From Paramecium tetraurelia (lineage: Eukaryota; Ciliophora; Oligohymenophorea; Peniculida; Parameciidae), in assembly GCF_000165425.1 (NCBI RefSeq), contig NW_001799630.1, forward strand, positions 313,734 through 377,733: 64,000 nt of DNA. The letters are read 5' to 3'. This document shows, piece by piece, positions 12,212 through 23,066 of this stretch (positions are counted from its first letter, which is position 1; every line of letters begins with the position of its first letter). The notes under the pieces were generated by a model. The model was not told the origin of the DNA, did not search any database, and saw only the letters and a program-made list of their open reading frames with translations. Both the position numbers and the translations under genes were made by a program.

Positions 12212-13174
12212 TCAATTGTTAAAATACATCTCATATAATAACAATTACTCTTTTATTTTGTGATTCCATTTTTTTTATAAATAAGTATCAAAGTAATGGT
12301 TAGTTTGCTCATCATAGTCTTTTTCAATTTTTAGAAAAGTTTTTAAATTTGTGTGAAAGATGGATTGAATTTCATTTGAATGGTTATCTGATTTCAAAAT
12401 TCCAAGTTGTTCAATTTGTCTTTTAAATTCCAAAGCACATAAGCATCCAATCAAATAATGGCCTGTTTCGTGTTCTAGCAATTCATCATCGGAAGTAGAT
12501 TTAGCCCAAGATTTTTCAGAGAATTTGCAAAAGACTTATAATTTAATCTTCTAACGAGCTGGTGATTGTCTTTTTAGACTTGAACTAGAATTGCTTCGAG
12601 CAACTTTTTGTAAAGGAGAAGAATTCTTGGGTGTTGATAAGCGAGTTATTCTCTAAACACTTGAAACTCTTGTCGAAGGAGTTGGAGGCTTATTGAAGAG
12701 TCGATTATTAATTCTTGGTAGTTGATCGTTCTATTGGAGAGGCAATTTGGGTGGTAATTTAGGGGATGATTATCTTATACCTTATTGTTCTGAAGGCTCA
12801 GTTATTTTTCTGAGAGGAATTAAAGGTGATTTCTTAATATCTTGAGGGGTGTCTTTAGCTTAAAGTTCATTTTATTTTTATGTTGGCAAAATTGGAGATT
12901 GTTATTGTTTGATTAAAGGTTCTTCTTTTTCTTCAACCATTTAATAATCGTATAGAATATTCCAATAACAATGAGCAATCCATGGCATTTCTTCATTTGG
13001 TTTGCCCACAAAATCAACCCATTCTAATCGTTTGATTTCAAAATTTTAAATTTTGAGTGGCAATATATCTCTTACATATTTATCATTTTATGGATCTAGT
13101 AAATATTCCATTTCATATTATGGATTTTTAATATTTTTCAAAGAAATAAATCCTCCAAATGAGATATCTGACAT
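12212..13174 (-). CDS. DUF922-like protein with HExGH metallopeptidase motif
   Basis: A 320-codon single-exon gene. The N-terminal part contains RLEWVDFVGKPNEEMPW followed by AHCYWNILYDY. The C-terminal part contains LLEHETGHYLIGCLCALEF and, 50 residues later, KDYDEQTNHYFDTYLQKKW. These blocks and their order match the DUF922 family, predicted zinc-dependent peptidases whose bacterial members carry the same WxDF, HExGH and YDxxTNHG landmarks. Between them lies a Pro/Ser/Arg-rich, probably disordered linker of about 110 residues, unlike compact bacterial members. There is no signal peptide, so it is probably cytosolic. The activity is inferred from the motif only. Confidence 0.6.
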
Positions 13175-13284
13175 GATGTATGCAATTATTTAATTAAAAT
13201 ATAGGATTATGTTTAAATAAAAAGTAAAGGAGATTATTGATAAAATATATTTAAATCGATTTTATTATTATTGATTATAATAAA

Positions 13285-14470
13285 TCAAATCTCTGGAAAG
13301 GTAATTTTCTTAATTTTATCGATGCAGTTTTCTTCCCCATTCTTTTAAACCTAAAAGAATCCTTCCATTCCCCATTGTGATCCCCAAGAATTTTTAACAA
13401 ACCATGTTTGTGTATCATAAGCTACGAAGACCACTACATGTTGATAATTGGAGACTTTAGGATAATTACAAGTATTAATGATTCCAGACTTATATCTTAA
13501 CCAACTTTCATCTGCATACATTAATGCTGCTACAGGTCCATCTTACATAGCAGTTTCAATATCATCATTTGTAAATTTGGATAATCCTTCAATTGATTTA
13601 AATTGTTTATATCCAATACTTCCCTTTGGTTTTGTGCATTCATCTTCTTTTTAATCATATTCTCTATAATCTTTTTCGTAAACTGTTCCATAATTGTTGA
13701 TAAATTCAAATGCATCTCCAACGGATCCTCCATCACACCCTGCAGTATTACCATCAGCACAATCAATTAGATGAGTCTTTGATAATTAATCGAGCTTATT
13801 TTTATTTGCTATCGATAGTCTACTGATAGTGACATCAGATACAGCAAATGCCCAACAACTACCACATCTTCCTTATTGTTGAACTTCAGTGATCTTAATA
13901 TAATTGAAAGTGTAATTACTTATTTTAACCAATCTAAACTAGGAGGATTCTTAACGGCTTCTTCTACTTTTGATGATGCAGCACTTGTTGCTTTGACAAC
14001 TTTTTTAACAACAACAACAGTTTTATCAGCCTGTAAAAATGAATTGTGACTCAATGCGTCAGAGCGGATTGCATCGAGGTCATTTTCATTAAATAAATCA
14101 TAATGAGTTTCAAAATCTCTCTTCATAAATATCTTTTCCACTAACTCTTCATTGGTCTCATCTGCAAAATTGTTTAATCCCCAAACATCCTTTGGTAATT
14201 ACTCGTTGTGGTGCTAAAAGAGTAATCTAAGTTATCAAATACCTTCATGGCTCTATAGTTCTTTACGAAGACTTCCATTCTATAGATCATTTCGAATTCG
14301 TTATTATATGTTCTCTAATTTTCTTTCACCCAATTTTAAAAGGTCTTCTATTCAACTTCTTTCCAACCATAAACAGATCCATTCTCATGTAAGGCTGATT
14401 CCAAGTTCGTAGTTGAAAAATCAGAACAAACTACAATAGCACTGACACATAAAATAACGATTATTTTCAT
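13285..14470 (-). CDS. Papain-family (C1A) cysteine protease precursor
   Basis: A hydrophobic signal peptide (MKIIVILCVSAIVVC) precedes an I29-type inhibitory propeptide (FQNWVKENQRTYNNEFE ... LNNFADETNEEL). After a spacer of Ser/Ala/Val/Lys residues comes the mature enzyme: EVQQQGRCGSCWAF with the oxyanion Gln and catalytic Cys, then QHVVVFVAYD with the catalytic His, and KNSWGSQWGMEGFF with the catalytic Asn. Two introns (14214-14242 and 13894-13919) give 376 codons, normal for cathepsin L-like enzymes. It probably works in food vacuoles/lysosomes or is secreted. A low-complexity VVVVKKVV spacer sits between the propeptide and the mature domain. Confidence 0.92.
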
Positions 14471-14683
14471 TTTATTTAATACAAATATTTTGCCGTTGAC
14501 ACCAATATCAGAATCCAGTTCGAATTAAGTAAAAAAACGATATTTATATTCAATTATCAAATAATTTACGACTAAAACCACAATTAAAAGAATTTGACAT
14601 TAGATATTTATCATCTCAATGTTGTTGATAAATTTCAATAAAATAAAGTAGAAAATAAAAATTTTAATATTTTTAATATAATT

Positions 14684-15329
14684 ATGGATATTCACAATAG
14701 GAATAAATTGTTACTCGATCTTAAAACGAGCTTATTTCTCCCTCCCTTCAATGAAGAATTGTATTCAACCTGCACCACAGATCATCAGAAATCGATCAAA
14801 GAAATCTAAGAAATTTATAAGTAATCACATTCTATCAAGACTTAGACTTCGTAATGATCCAGAATTAGCCGATAAGATTAAACCCATCATCCAATTAAAA
14901 ATAAAGGATGTGGAAAGAACTAAAAGGGTTCAATTAGCATATTTAATGCATAGAGTAATTATGATAATTAAAAATAGATTAACAAAATATAGTCTTAGTA
15001 CTTTGTGGATTCTGGTCAATTGAGTAGTGATCATATCGATCAGCTTTCCAAAAATGAAAAGGATTACTATAAATTTTTTGATCAATTAGTCAAAAAGTAT
15101 GAAAATGACATAGAGACCAAAGTTAGTTAAGTACATTTGAATTGTTTACAAATTTTAGAATATATTGCCGCCATCAGAAGTATTTATTGAAGTGAGAGTG
15201 ATAAAATAAATTGGAAATATCATTACACAAGATGGGGATGAACTTGATTTAGAAGAAGGAACACAATAATTAGTGAAGAAATCAGATGTTATCAAATTTC
15301 TTTAAGAAGGCTCTCTTGTTTAAATATGA
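14684..15329 (+). CDS. PSF1: GINS complex subunit Psf1
   Basis: Psf1 is one of four GINS subunits that join Cdc45 and MCM2-7 in the replicative helicase. The N-terminal helical A domain contains KIKPIIQLKIKDVERTKRVQ followed by LAYLMHR, matching the conserved ERNKRCLLAYLYNR block of the family. The C-terminal B domain, ILPPSEVFIEVRVIKQIGN with QEGSLVQI at the end, also matches. Three introns (14821-14845, 14955-14977, 15131-15158) give 189 codons against about 196 in animals and 208 in yeast. The assignment depends on splicing, because no single frame covers the protein. Confidence 0.85.
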
Positions 15330-15356
15330 ATATTAAGTTATATTAATATTTTTATT

Positions 15357-17090
15357 ATGAAAGTTATTATTACTCTGAATTCTGAACAACATGAAATATA
15401 ATTGTCAGATCCAACTATTGATGCTTTAATTCATGCTATTTAAGACCAATTTAATGTAACTCTTTCAGATTATGAATTAGATATCTTTTTAATTTGAATT
15501 GCTTACAACTGACAATCACACATTAAATGAAATATAAGAAGGAATGCAAATCATAGTCTAAAAAGTTGAAAAAGACTAAGTGAATCTAACAAAATTTAAA
15601 TCTTTCTTTGCAAAAGCAGGATCAATTATTAAATCTAAAACAATAAGTCATAAATTCTCTTTATCAAAAATAAATCAAGTCTCTAATTAGAAATCTTCTG
15701 TTTAAATTTCAGATTCAAAACTTAAGATACCAGATCAATAATCTTAATAGATGGACATAAATAATTAATCGGTTGATGAGTAAAATATTTAAAAGTGCGA
15801 ATTATCAGGGATTCTATAATAAGACTCAGCTATGGTTTTAGATGAAAAATAATCTGATAGATAATTATTAAATGAATTACAATTAGAATCAGAAAAAATG
15901 CATAAACCTCACAATTCTCAAGAATAGAAGAAAAGAAAAAAAAATACTTCCATCAAATAATAGTCTTAAACAACCAAAGATTAAGCCTTTGCTTATGCAG
16001 AAGAAATTGCTAATATTCCCAGACTTAATAAACGATAACAAATATTATAGAGAATGGAAGAGGAAAAAGCAGAGAAAGAACGAATTGCGAGATAACAATA
16101 GGAAGCTAATAGAATAATTAAGTAGATTTAAGAAAAGATCAAGCAAAAAGAAATATTGCTAAAATAAAAAGAAGAGGCTTTATAGATGCCTGAATTAGAG
16201 AAAAGAAAAGTATTTATTTATGCAAATTAAGGCTGTTCTAGCTTAAAAAAGAGAATTGAGTTAACCTATCAAACTAAGTGACTTGACAGAACATCAAAAA
16301 AAGTATGAAGAAGACAGAAAAATTAAAGAGTATGAAAGAGAACATCATAAGTAGGAACTGGAGTTTGAAAGCAAATAAAAGTCACTCAAATTTCCTAAGA
16401 GCCAAGCTTAGATAAGAGTTGAAGAAGAACAAAAATAGCAAAAATTGATAAGGGAATAGGAAATGGAATAAAAAAAATTGGCCAGAATGAAATAATTAAA
16501 ATATGCAGATGTTGCTTAAGAGATATATTTCAAAGAACATCCTTTAAAACCTAAATAATCTCCACCTCCAAAGGAAGAATCATCTAAACAAATTAAAGAA
16601 ATTCAAATTACAGAATAAAACCTAAGAAAAATTCAAAAGTTTATTCCTAAATAAAGGCATATAAGCTAAGATTCAAAAGATTCTATGACAGATTTAAGTA
16701 ATCATTAAGAGAATCGACCTCCAAAACCTATGGCCAAAAAACTATAAAAGGTTGTAGAAAAGATTGAAAAACCTTCAGAACTTCCACCTAAACCAAAAAC
16801 AACTGATTATCTCTAATAGTTGAGATTATAAAGAAAAGTTCAAGTAAGCATGGAAGATCAATGGGAAAAGTATATCTATATATTATATTTATAGGATTAT
16901 TGAAAATAAAGGTTTAGAAAATGAATAGAAAGTCTAAAATGTTTTGAATAATGTATAAAAATTAGAGTAAAAGGCAAAAGAAAGAGAGAAATTAGCCCTG
17001 ATAAATCGAGATGTTTAAGCAGAAGAAGAAGCTAATAATTTATATATTGCCAGCATTAGAGCTAAATTAGCGATACTGGAGAAAAATTGA
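15357..17090 (+). CDS. Long Glu/Lys/Gln-rich coiled-coil protein with ubiquitin-like start
   Basis: About 553 codons with introns at 15456-15480, 16210-16231 and 16870-16894. Residues 1-65 (MKVIITLNSEQHEIQLSDPT ... LNEIQEGMQIIVQK) have the length and strand pattern of a ubiquitin-like domain. A charged disordered stretch follows, then a very strong coiled coil (EEKAEKERIARQQQEANRII). The end contains DYLQQLRLQRKVQVSMEDQW and a final helical block. This layout recalls ciliary or microtubule-associated proteins, but I cannot name the family. The start lies 27 nt after the Psf1 stop. Confidence 0.7.
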
Positions 17091-17451
17091 TGTTTTTTTC
17101 ACTATATTATAAATTTTGTTATAACTAAATAATAACCTAATTTATTCTAAAAACATAAACCTATTTTGAAAGTAGACAATATATGATATTTAATATTCTA
17201 AAATATAATAAAAAGGAGGTATAAAGCATCATAAAGCTGAGTATTGAATATTTAATGAAATCTCAACCAACAGATATGGTGGCTGAATTTAGATGTTCAA
17301 ATCTACAGAATAGAATCAATCAATAATTTTCAAATTTTCAAATTTGTCAATGAAAAAAGCCTCAAGTTCTTTATAAATTAATAGTTTTAAATGTCGAAAG
17401 GAATGAACAGTAATAGTTATTTTTTAGATAATTAATAATACAATTAGAAAA
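17091..17451. other. Intergenic stretch
   Basis: AT-rich sequence. A short plus-strand frame at 17255 (MKSQPTDMVAEFRC) ends after about 30 codons and could be an unplaced 5' exon or chance. I see nothing else that can be supported. Confidence 0.4.
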
Positions 17452-18397
17452 ATGGATTACAATGATTAAAGCGTTGGGCTATGCTATTTTTGCGTGTTCT
17501 TTCGTTATAAATAGTATACTTATTTGATGATGATAACAAATGCCATTTAAGGGATAGTTTTAATGGGAATAGGAATTTTAGGTCTATTAGAAGAAGTGTA
17601 GTTGCTTGTATTTTCAACACCAATAACATTGAGTTTTATATGTTTAGGTGATGAAATTTAAATATAAAGATAGGTAGTTTGGTAGTGTTTGGACTCATAT
17701 TATAATTGATATTCTTGATGAGAAATTCAGTCTTATATATAGGGAGAATGATGGTAGTGGTAAATATTTTAACTTCTCTCTTTGATTTAAGTTCAGGAAT
17801 AATATTAATTTTATCTTGTTTCATGAAATTAACTTTCATAGAATTCAATGATACACAGTAATCTTTCAGCGAGACCTAAAGAACAATTTTGTTAATAATT
17901 TCAATACTAATAATTATTGTATCTTTATATGGATTTTGGATGACTTTTCTTCAATACCAGACTATTATACCATTATAAGAGTAATTGTAGTAAGAGTTCT
18001 AAGTTGTACCAGTAATTTCATTAAGACAAGCAGTTGCTAGAAAGTTATCAAAGAATTTCATTGGAGAACTCACTCCTAATGGGAATGGGAGGATGAATAG
18101 ACTAGCGAGAGGAGATTCAACTTTAGAGCAGTCTCAACCTTTATAAAGGATGCAAGTATGAGATTATAATCAATTAAAAAGTCAAAGCAATTTATGTAAA
18201 TTGAATAAAATGAGCCGTATGCAAATCAAAGAAGTGAAAAACTAATAAAAGTTAATGACAATTTAGCTCCATACAATGAATTTTATACTATTTCCAGCAA
18301 TACTATGAGACATCCTCAATAAACAGATGAATTGCAAACTTTAAGAAAATAAAAGACTCCAAGAGCTACTTAGATTAAATAATAATAAGAAAGTTGA
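17452..18397 (+). CDS. Four-helix membrane protein, unknown
   Basis: About 297 codons with 26-nt introns at 17648-17673 and 18156-18181. Four hydrophobic segments are visible: NAIQGIVLMGIGILGLLEEV, SLVVFGLILQLIFLM, NILTSLFDLSSGIILILSCF and TILLIISILIIIVSLYGFWM. A Gln/Arg/Ser-rich cytosolic tail of about 110 residues follows. The spacing is tetraspan-like, but the CCG signature of true tetraspanins is not present in the large loop. Reading the N terminus (MDYNDQSVGLCYFC) needs no intron. The location is probably the plasma or an endosomal membrane. The function is unknown. Confidence 0.65.
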
Positions 18398-18441
18398 TTT
18401 ATTATCTCATTTTTTAAATTATTAAATATTGTCATAGTTCA

Positions 18442-20706
18442 ATGAAGGTGTTTCTGATTTTAGTGGTAGCAATCATTTAGTTAACTTATGGGGATCAGTG
18501 TTCTGAAGTAAGTGATATAGGTTTATGTTTGAAAACATCGAATTTTTGTATTAAATCACTATTAATATTAGGTTATATTTTGGAAGCTGATGTACCATAT
18601 TTATCAGCTGATAATCAAAACAATGGTGTAGTTTTGGATCAGGTGAATGATAGATGCATGGTAATGAATTTTAAAAATTTAAGAGTCTTAACTATTTTAC
18701 AAGATGTGATTAACTAATAACCAAAGAGTCATGCAAATTAGGAAGTTGCTTGTGGGATCCTATTAATGTTGAATGCTATGTATTTGATTCAATTATCCAA
18801 AGGAATGGGATTTAGCACCTTGTTAAAGTTACTCCAAATAAATTTGTTAATGGAATTCTTAATGTGAATTAGTGAATTTAACTTAAACATTAGACTTGCT
18901 CACTAACTATACAATGATGAACAGCGTAGATAATTCATAGAGAGATGGAAGAGCCCTAGGTACTTGGCTATATGAGTTCGGATAAATAATTTAAATCTTA
19001 GAAAAATAAAATGATCAAGAAACGTATCTCTTCACAAAATGTTAATTAAAAAATCTGTGTGAATTAATTCAGATTACTGATGCTAGTTAAGGAATTACTA
19101 TATGTCATTAATCTGAATTGGGATGTTATTTTAATTCTCAGTACAAGATGTGCAGTACTATTAGTCATACTACCAATTGTGCTGATATTAAATGGAAATC
19201 TAGATGTGAAAGTGGAGCAGCTCCTTGTGTATGGCTGGGAGTGAAATGTGTATAATATAATGATCCTGATGTTCCATGCAGTTTTCTAAGCACTACTGCC
19301 TGTTTGAATAATGAGAAATGCTATTTAGAGGGGGCTAATTGTAAATCCTATTTACGATGCAATGATTATAAGACAAAAGCAACCTGTGATGGTGATCATG
19401 GATTTAAATGTTACTTTGATGATTATGAGAATAAGTGCAAATTATTAACGACTGATATTCCATGCAAAAAGAGAGGACAAAATAATTGCGGTTGGTTGGG
19501 TATGTGTGAAAGTATTGACAACAAATGTCAAGTGAAATTACCTGAATTTTATTGTCAATCTTATTCATAAGCAGAATGTAATCCTGAACCTAATCCTGTT
19601 CCTCCTGTTCCTATTGTTTATCCTGCTCCTGCTGGATGCAAATGGGATGAAAACCTTTAAATATGCAAAATCAAAAATGCCTACGATTGTTCAAGCCAAA
19701 AATCTCAAGATTGTGATAAAACAGGAAATTGCTTTTTTGATATTGTTCTTAATTAATGCACCGTGATATAGAGAAATACAAAATGCGAGTTGTTAGGTTA
19801 GATCTCCTGTCAAAAGAAGATCAATTAAACAAACAATCTTTGCTAATGGTCAACAACTAGAAATCTTTGCATTTCGATTTTCGACTTAGCTTGTGAAGAT
19901 ATATAGGCTGAATTTTGTTCAAATAGAGAAAAGTGTTTCAAGACTGGCAATGTTTGTTAAACAAGGAGATAATGTTAAGATAACATATAGATTGTGGATT
20001 GTTGGGATGATGCATCATAATTCTGTTATTTTAATTTCGATTTATAAATTTGCACTAGAGTTACAACTTATTCTCCATGTGAGTAAATATTTAGAGAAGC
20101 CTCTTGTAATCAGGCTATCTGTGCTTGGTAAAATGGAAAGTGCTTAAAATTAGAAAATGTTAGTTGCAGTGAATTAACAGTTTAAAATTGTAAATACTCA
20201 AGTTAATGTTAATATTACAATTCTAATTGCATTCCCCTTGATCAATGTGGTTTAAATGATGGAAATCAAGATGGCTGCGAATTAGATTCTCATCATTGCA
20301 TGTTCAATTCGGAAACCTTAAAATGTTCTTAAATAGATGGATCTTCTGATTGTTCATCTATCATTGGAGCAGATAACTGCAATTATGGAGCATGTAATAC
20401 TAATATATAATTTAAGGTGTTCTCTAGCCTGGACTAGATAGAAAACTACAATGTGTGGAATATGAAAATGCTGATTGTTCATACTTGAAATAAGAATACT
20501 GTAACTTTGGACAATGTACATGGAATGTTTCATAGTGTGTCTCATACCCATACAAAATACAAAAAACTACTATTATTGACAATGCAAATGCCACAAATAC
20601 ATCTTCCCCTACGAATGGCACAGTCTAAAATGAAAATAACTCAACAACATCCAGCTCTGGTTATGGAATCTTAGTTATTTCTATTCTAGCATTTTTTATA
20701 GAATGA
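18442..20706 (+). CDS. Cysteine-rich surface-antigen-like protein, probably GPI-anchored
   Basis: A signal peptide (MKVFLILVVAIIQLTYG) leads into about 700 residues of regularly spaced cysteines, with recurring units such as CESGAAPCVWLGVKC, CDGDHGFKCYFDDYENKC and CSYLKQEYCNFGQCTWN. This C-x(n)-C-xW pattern is that of Paramecium surface-antigen (PSA) repeats. A Pro-rich linker (NPVPPVPIVYPAPAG) splits the repeats. The C terminus is Asn/Ser/Thr-rich, then a short hydrophobic run (ILVISILAFFIE), suiting a GPI-attachment signal. Introns are inferred at 18548-18571, 18661-18683 and 20394-20416. One junction near 18850-18900 needs a shift of 2 modulo 3 that I could not place. It is shorter than classical immobilisation antigens. 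Confidence 0.7.
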
Positions 20707-20760
20707 AATCTGATAACATATTACACCAATCAAAACCAAAAATAAATATACAAAACCATT

Positions 20761-21363
20761 TCATTTCATTTATTATAATAATTCTCTTTCTAATTTGTCA
20801 AAACCAAAACTTAATTATTAATTCTCTTTTAATAATAATTCTTAAACTTGCATTGACACTTTATTTATAAAATCTTTTTGTTTCTCTCTAAATAGACCAA
20901 CACTTTTATTATTCTAAAGTTTTAGATCATCATTTTCTAAGCTACTTTTTTGCTTCTTTTCTTAATTTTGTTTCTTGTATCCATATTTCAACCTAAAATT
21001 CAATCTCAAGTATGGAATTGCTAATCGTTCCTCCTCCAAAGGTTCTATTTATATTTTATACTATTTCTTCTATCCTTAATGAAGATAAGGTTAAGAGCTA
21101 TTCTTTGTTACCCTGTGTCCGTTCTAAATATCTGGTAAATTTCTTGAGTTGTTTTAGGAACGATGTAGTTTCTAAAGAACTAATCCATCACCTGCTTTTA
21201 AACTGCTTCGATTAGAAATATTATTCTTTGGACTTAAAATGCTTGGAACAAAATAATTTTAATGATTTAATTTTTCCAAAGGGGTCTTTTTCAAAGATCT
21301 CACAGAATAAAGTTAGTTTAAGTTTAATTCTTTATAGTAATTATCGAGCAAAGCCTATTTCAT
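20761..21363 (-). CDS. Unknown basic protein of 200 residues
   Basis: A single uninterrupted frame from ATG 21363 (MKQALLDNYYKELNLNQLYS) to TGA 20761-20763. It is Lys/Gln/Asn/Ser-rich, with a basic block IPYLRLNFRLKYGYKKQNQE near residue 120 and a helical C terminus (FINKVSMQVQELLLKENQ). The opposite strand is also open for about 155 codons here. That frame is Leu/Phe-rich with poor composition, so the minus strand is preferred. There are no recognisable motifs. The gene converges on the surface-antigen gene with 54 nt between stops. Confidence 0.55.
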
Positions 21364-21872
21364 AATAAATAATATTGTTTTTTATTTCTTAAATAATTCT
21401 AAATAAAGAAGTACTAGCATTCTCAAACAAAATGATCCATATGAATACACTTAAATAGAAATTGATATAATTTCATTGAGATTTGTTTTCTTTTTGTGGA
21501 AGGCAAACCTAAAATGATATTATAATTATTACAAGCTATTTATAAAAATACTTAAGAAATTAGTAAGAATAAAAAAGAACGAGTAATTTTAAAAAAAATG
21601 AATAACTTTAACTTATACAACATTAATATAAAGGTGGGTTAAAAAGTAACTTTAATTTTATATTGACATAATAACATATTTTGAAAAAAACGAAACTTAG
21701 ATATTTTGATAACAATATGGCATACTTATTTTAAGTAAAAAAATTAAGTATTAAAATGAAATTGAAAATATGATTCGACTTAAAATTATGAATATTTAAG
21801 TTAATTTAATATAACTTTCTATATATATAGATTGAATTACGAATATATGAGAAATATAAACAAATTCTAAAT
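21364..21872. other. Intergenic stretch
   Basis: AT-rich, no frame or RNA structure that I can support. It separates two minus-strand genes. Confidence 0.5.
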
Positions 21873-22493
21873 TCACTCATTTTCATATTGTATATTATCT
21901 AAATTTAGATCCTGTCTTAATTTATCGAATAATAAGCATAGTTTCTGATCCCTTGACGAATTAGCATATTCAATTAGAGATTAGATATTTTTAACTAATT
22001 TTTATTGTCTATCTTTAACTTTTTGAATTGTAAAATGATTCGAAATTTTATAAATTTATTATTATGTTGCCTCACTTATCTCTGTTTTGTATCTTCTAGC
22101 AGAGGGCAGAATCTTACTCGTCAAAATTGGAGGATATTTTTATGGTGTTTTTAAGATTAAATGGGGTATTTAGATCGGAGTTTGATTTTCAATGGCATCA
22201 AGATGAATTTTAAATCTCTCAGTTTTTGGATCAACACTACTTACAGACATACTTTTTTTATTCAAATCTGGGAATTATTTGATATCTGTTGAATGATCAC
22301 TGATGTTATGAGTAAATTTTCTTATATGATGATTACTTGATTTATCACTAAAGCTAAGTTTGTTTGAGATTTTTTTGGAATCATATTTTTGTAGTCGCTG
22401 TTTTGAAGAACTAATTTCTTTGAGTGCACTCTGACATTGTTTCTCCAATAGGTTAATGGGTCTAGCTTGTATTTTTGGAAATAAAAAATTCAT
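21873..22493 (-). CDS. Unknown basic protein of 206 residues
   Basis: A single frame from ATG 22493 (MNFLFPKIQARPINLLEKQC) to TGA 21873-21875. The N-terminal two thirds are Ser/Lys-rich and probably disordered (KYDSKKISNKLSFSDKSSNH). The C-terminal third is predicted helical (YKISNHFTIQKVKDRQQKLV) and ends with acidic residues. There are no cysteines arranged as a zinc site and no membrane segment. It resembles the small cytoskeleton-associated proteins common in ciliates, but no family can be named. Confidence 0.6.
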
Positions 22494-23066
22494 TATATAA
22501 TATTAAAATACTTTTTATCTTCGTTTGATTTTTAATTTAAAAATATTCTTATCATCTATTTAAATATATGACTATAAGTTTGACATCATTTTAGAAGAAT
22601 AAAAATAAGATATCATACAATTTGGTAGATATAAAAAATGAAAGTGGATGATAATGAGCTAATAAAATGACATCCAAAGTAAGTATTTGGCTATGGTGTA
22701 GATAAAATAGAACAAAAGCGATTTGCAAGTAACGCATTGATTATAAAATTAAGATTCATAAATAGATAATATTAAATCATATAACTAATATAACCTTAAC
22801 TTATTTGACTCAATAAATTTAGAAAAAAGAATTAAAAATTGAATATCCAGCATTCAATAAAGGGATTTGAAATATAGTAAAGAAAAATAAATTGAAAAAT
22901 GGAAAAAGAAATGATCTTATAAGGTGCACTTATTGAAATTGTTATGATGAGAAGGGCATCTAAGTTGTTAACCAATTTTGAGTTATCATTTATGTTACTA
23001 AAGTGAGAGTTTAAAGTTTTCTAATTATTTTGAAATTTAAATTTCAATATAATATATTTAACAATT
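22494..23066. other. Intergenic stretch
   Basis: Region between divergent genes, likely holding promoters for both. A 35-codon plus-strand frame (22899-23006, beginning MEKEMILQGALIEIV) is present but too short to support as a gene. Confidence 0.4.

Noticed and set aside
14751..15023. Single-frame 90-codon ORF starting MKNCIQPAPQIIRN
   Set aside because: Its first part is a wrong frame. The correct Psf1 reading uses the frame from 14684 and short introns.
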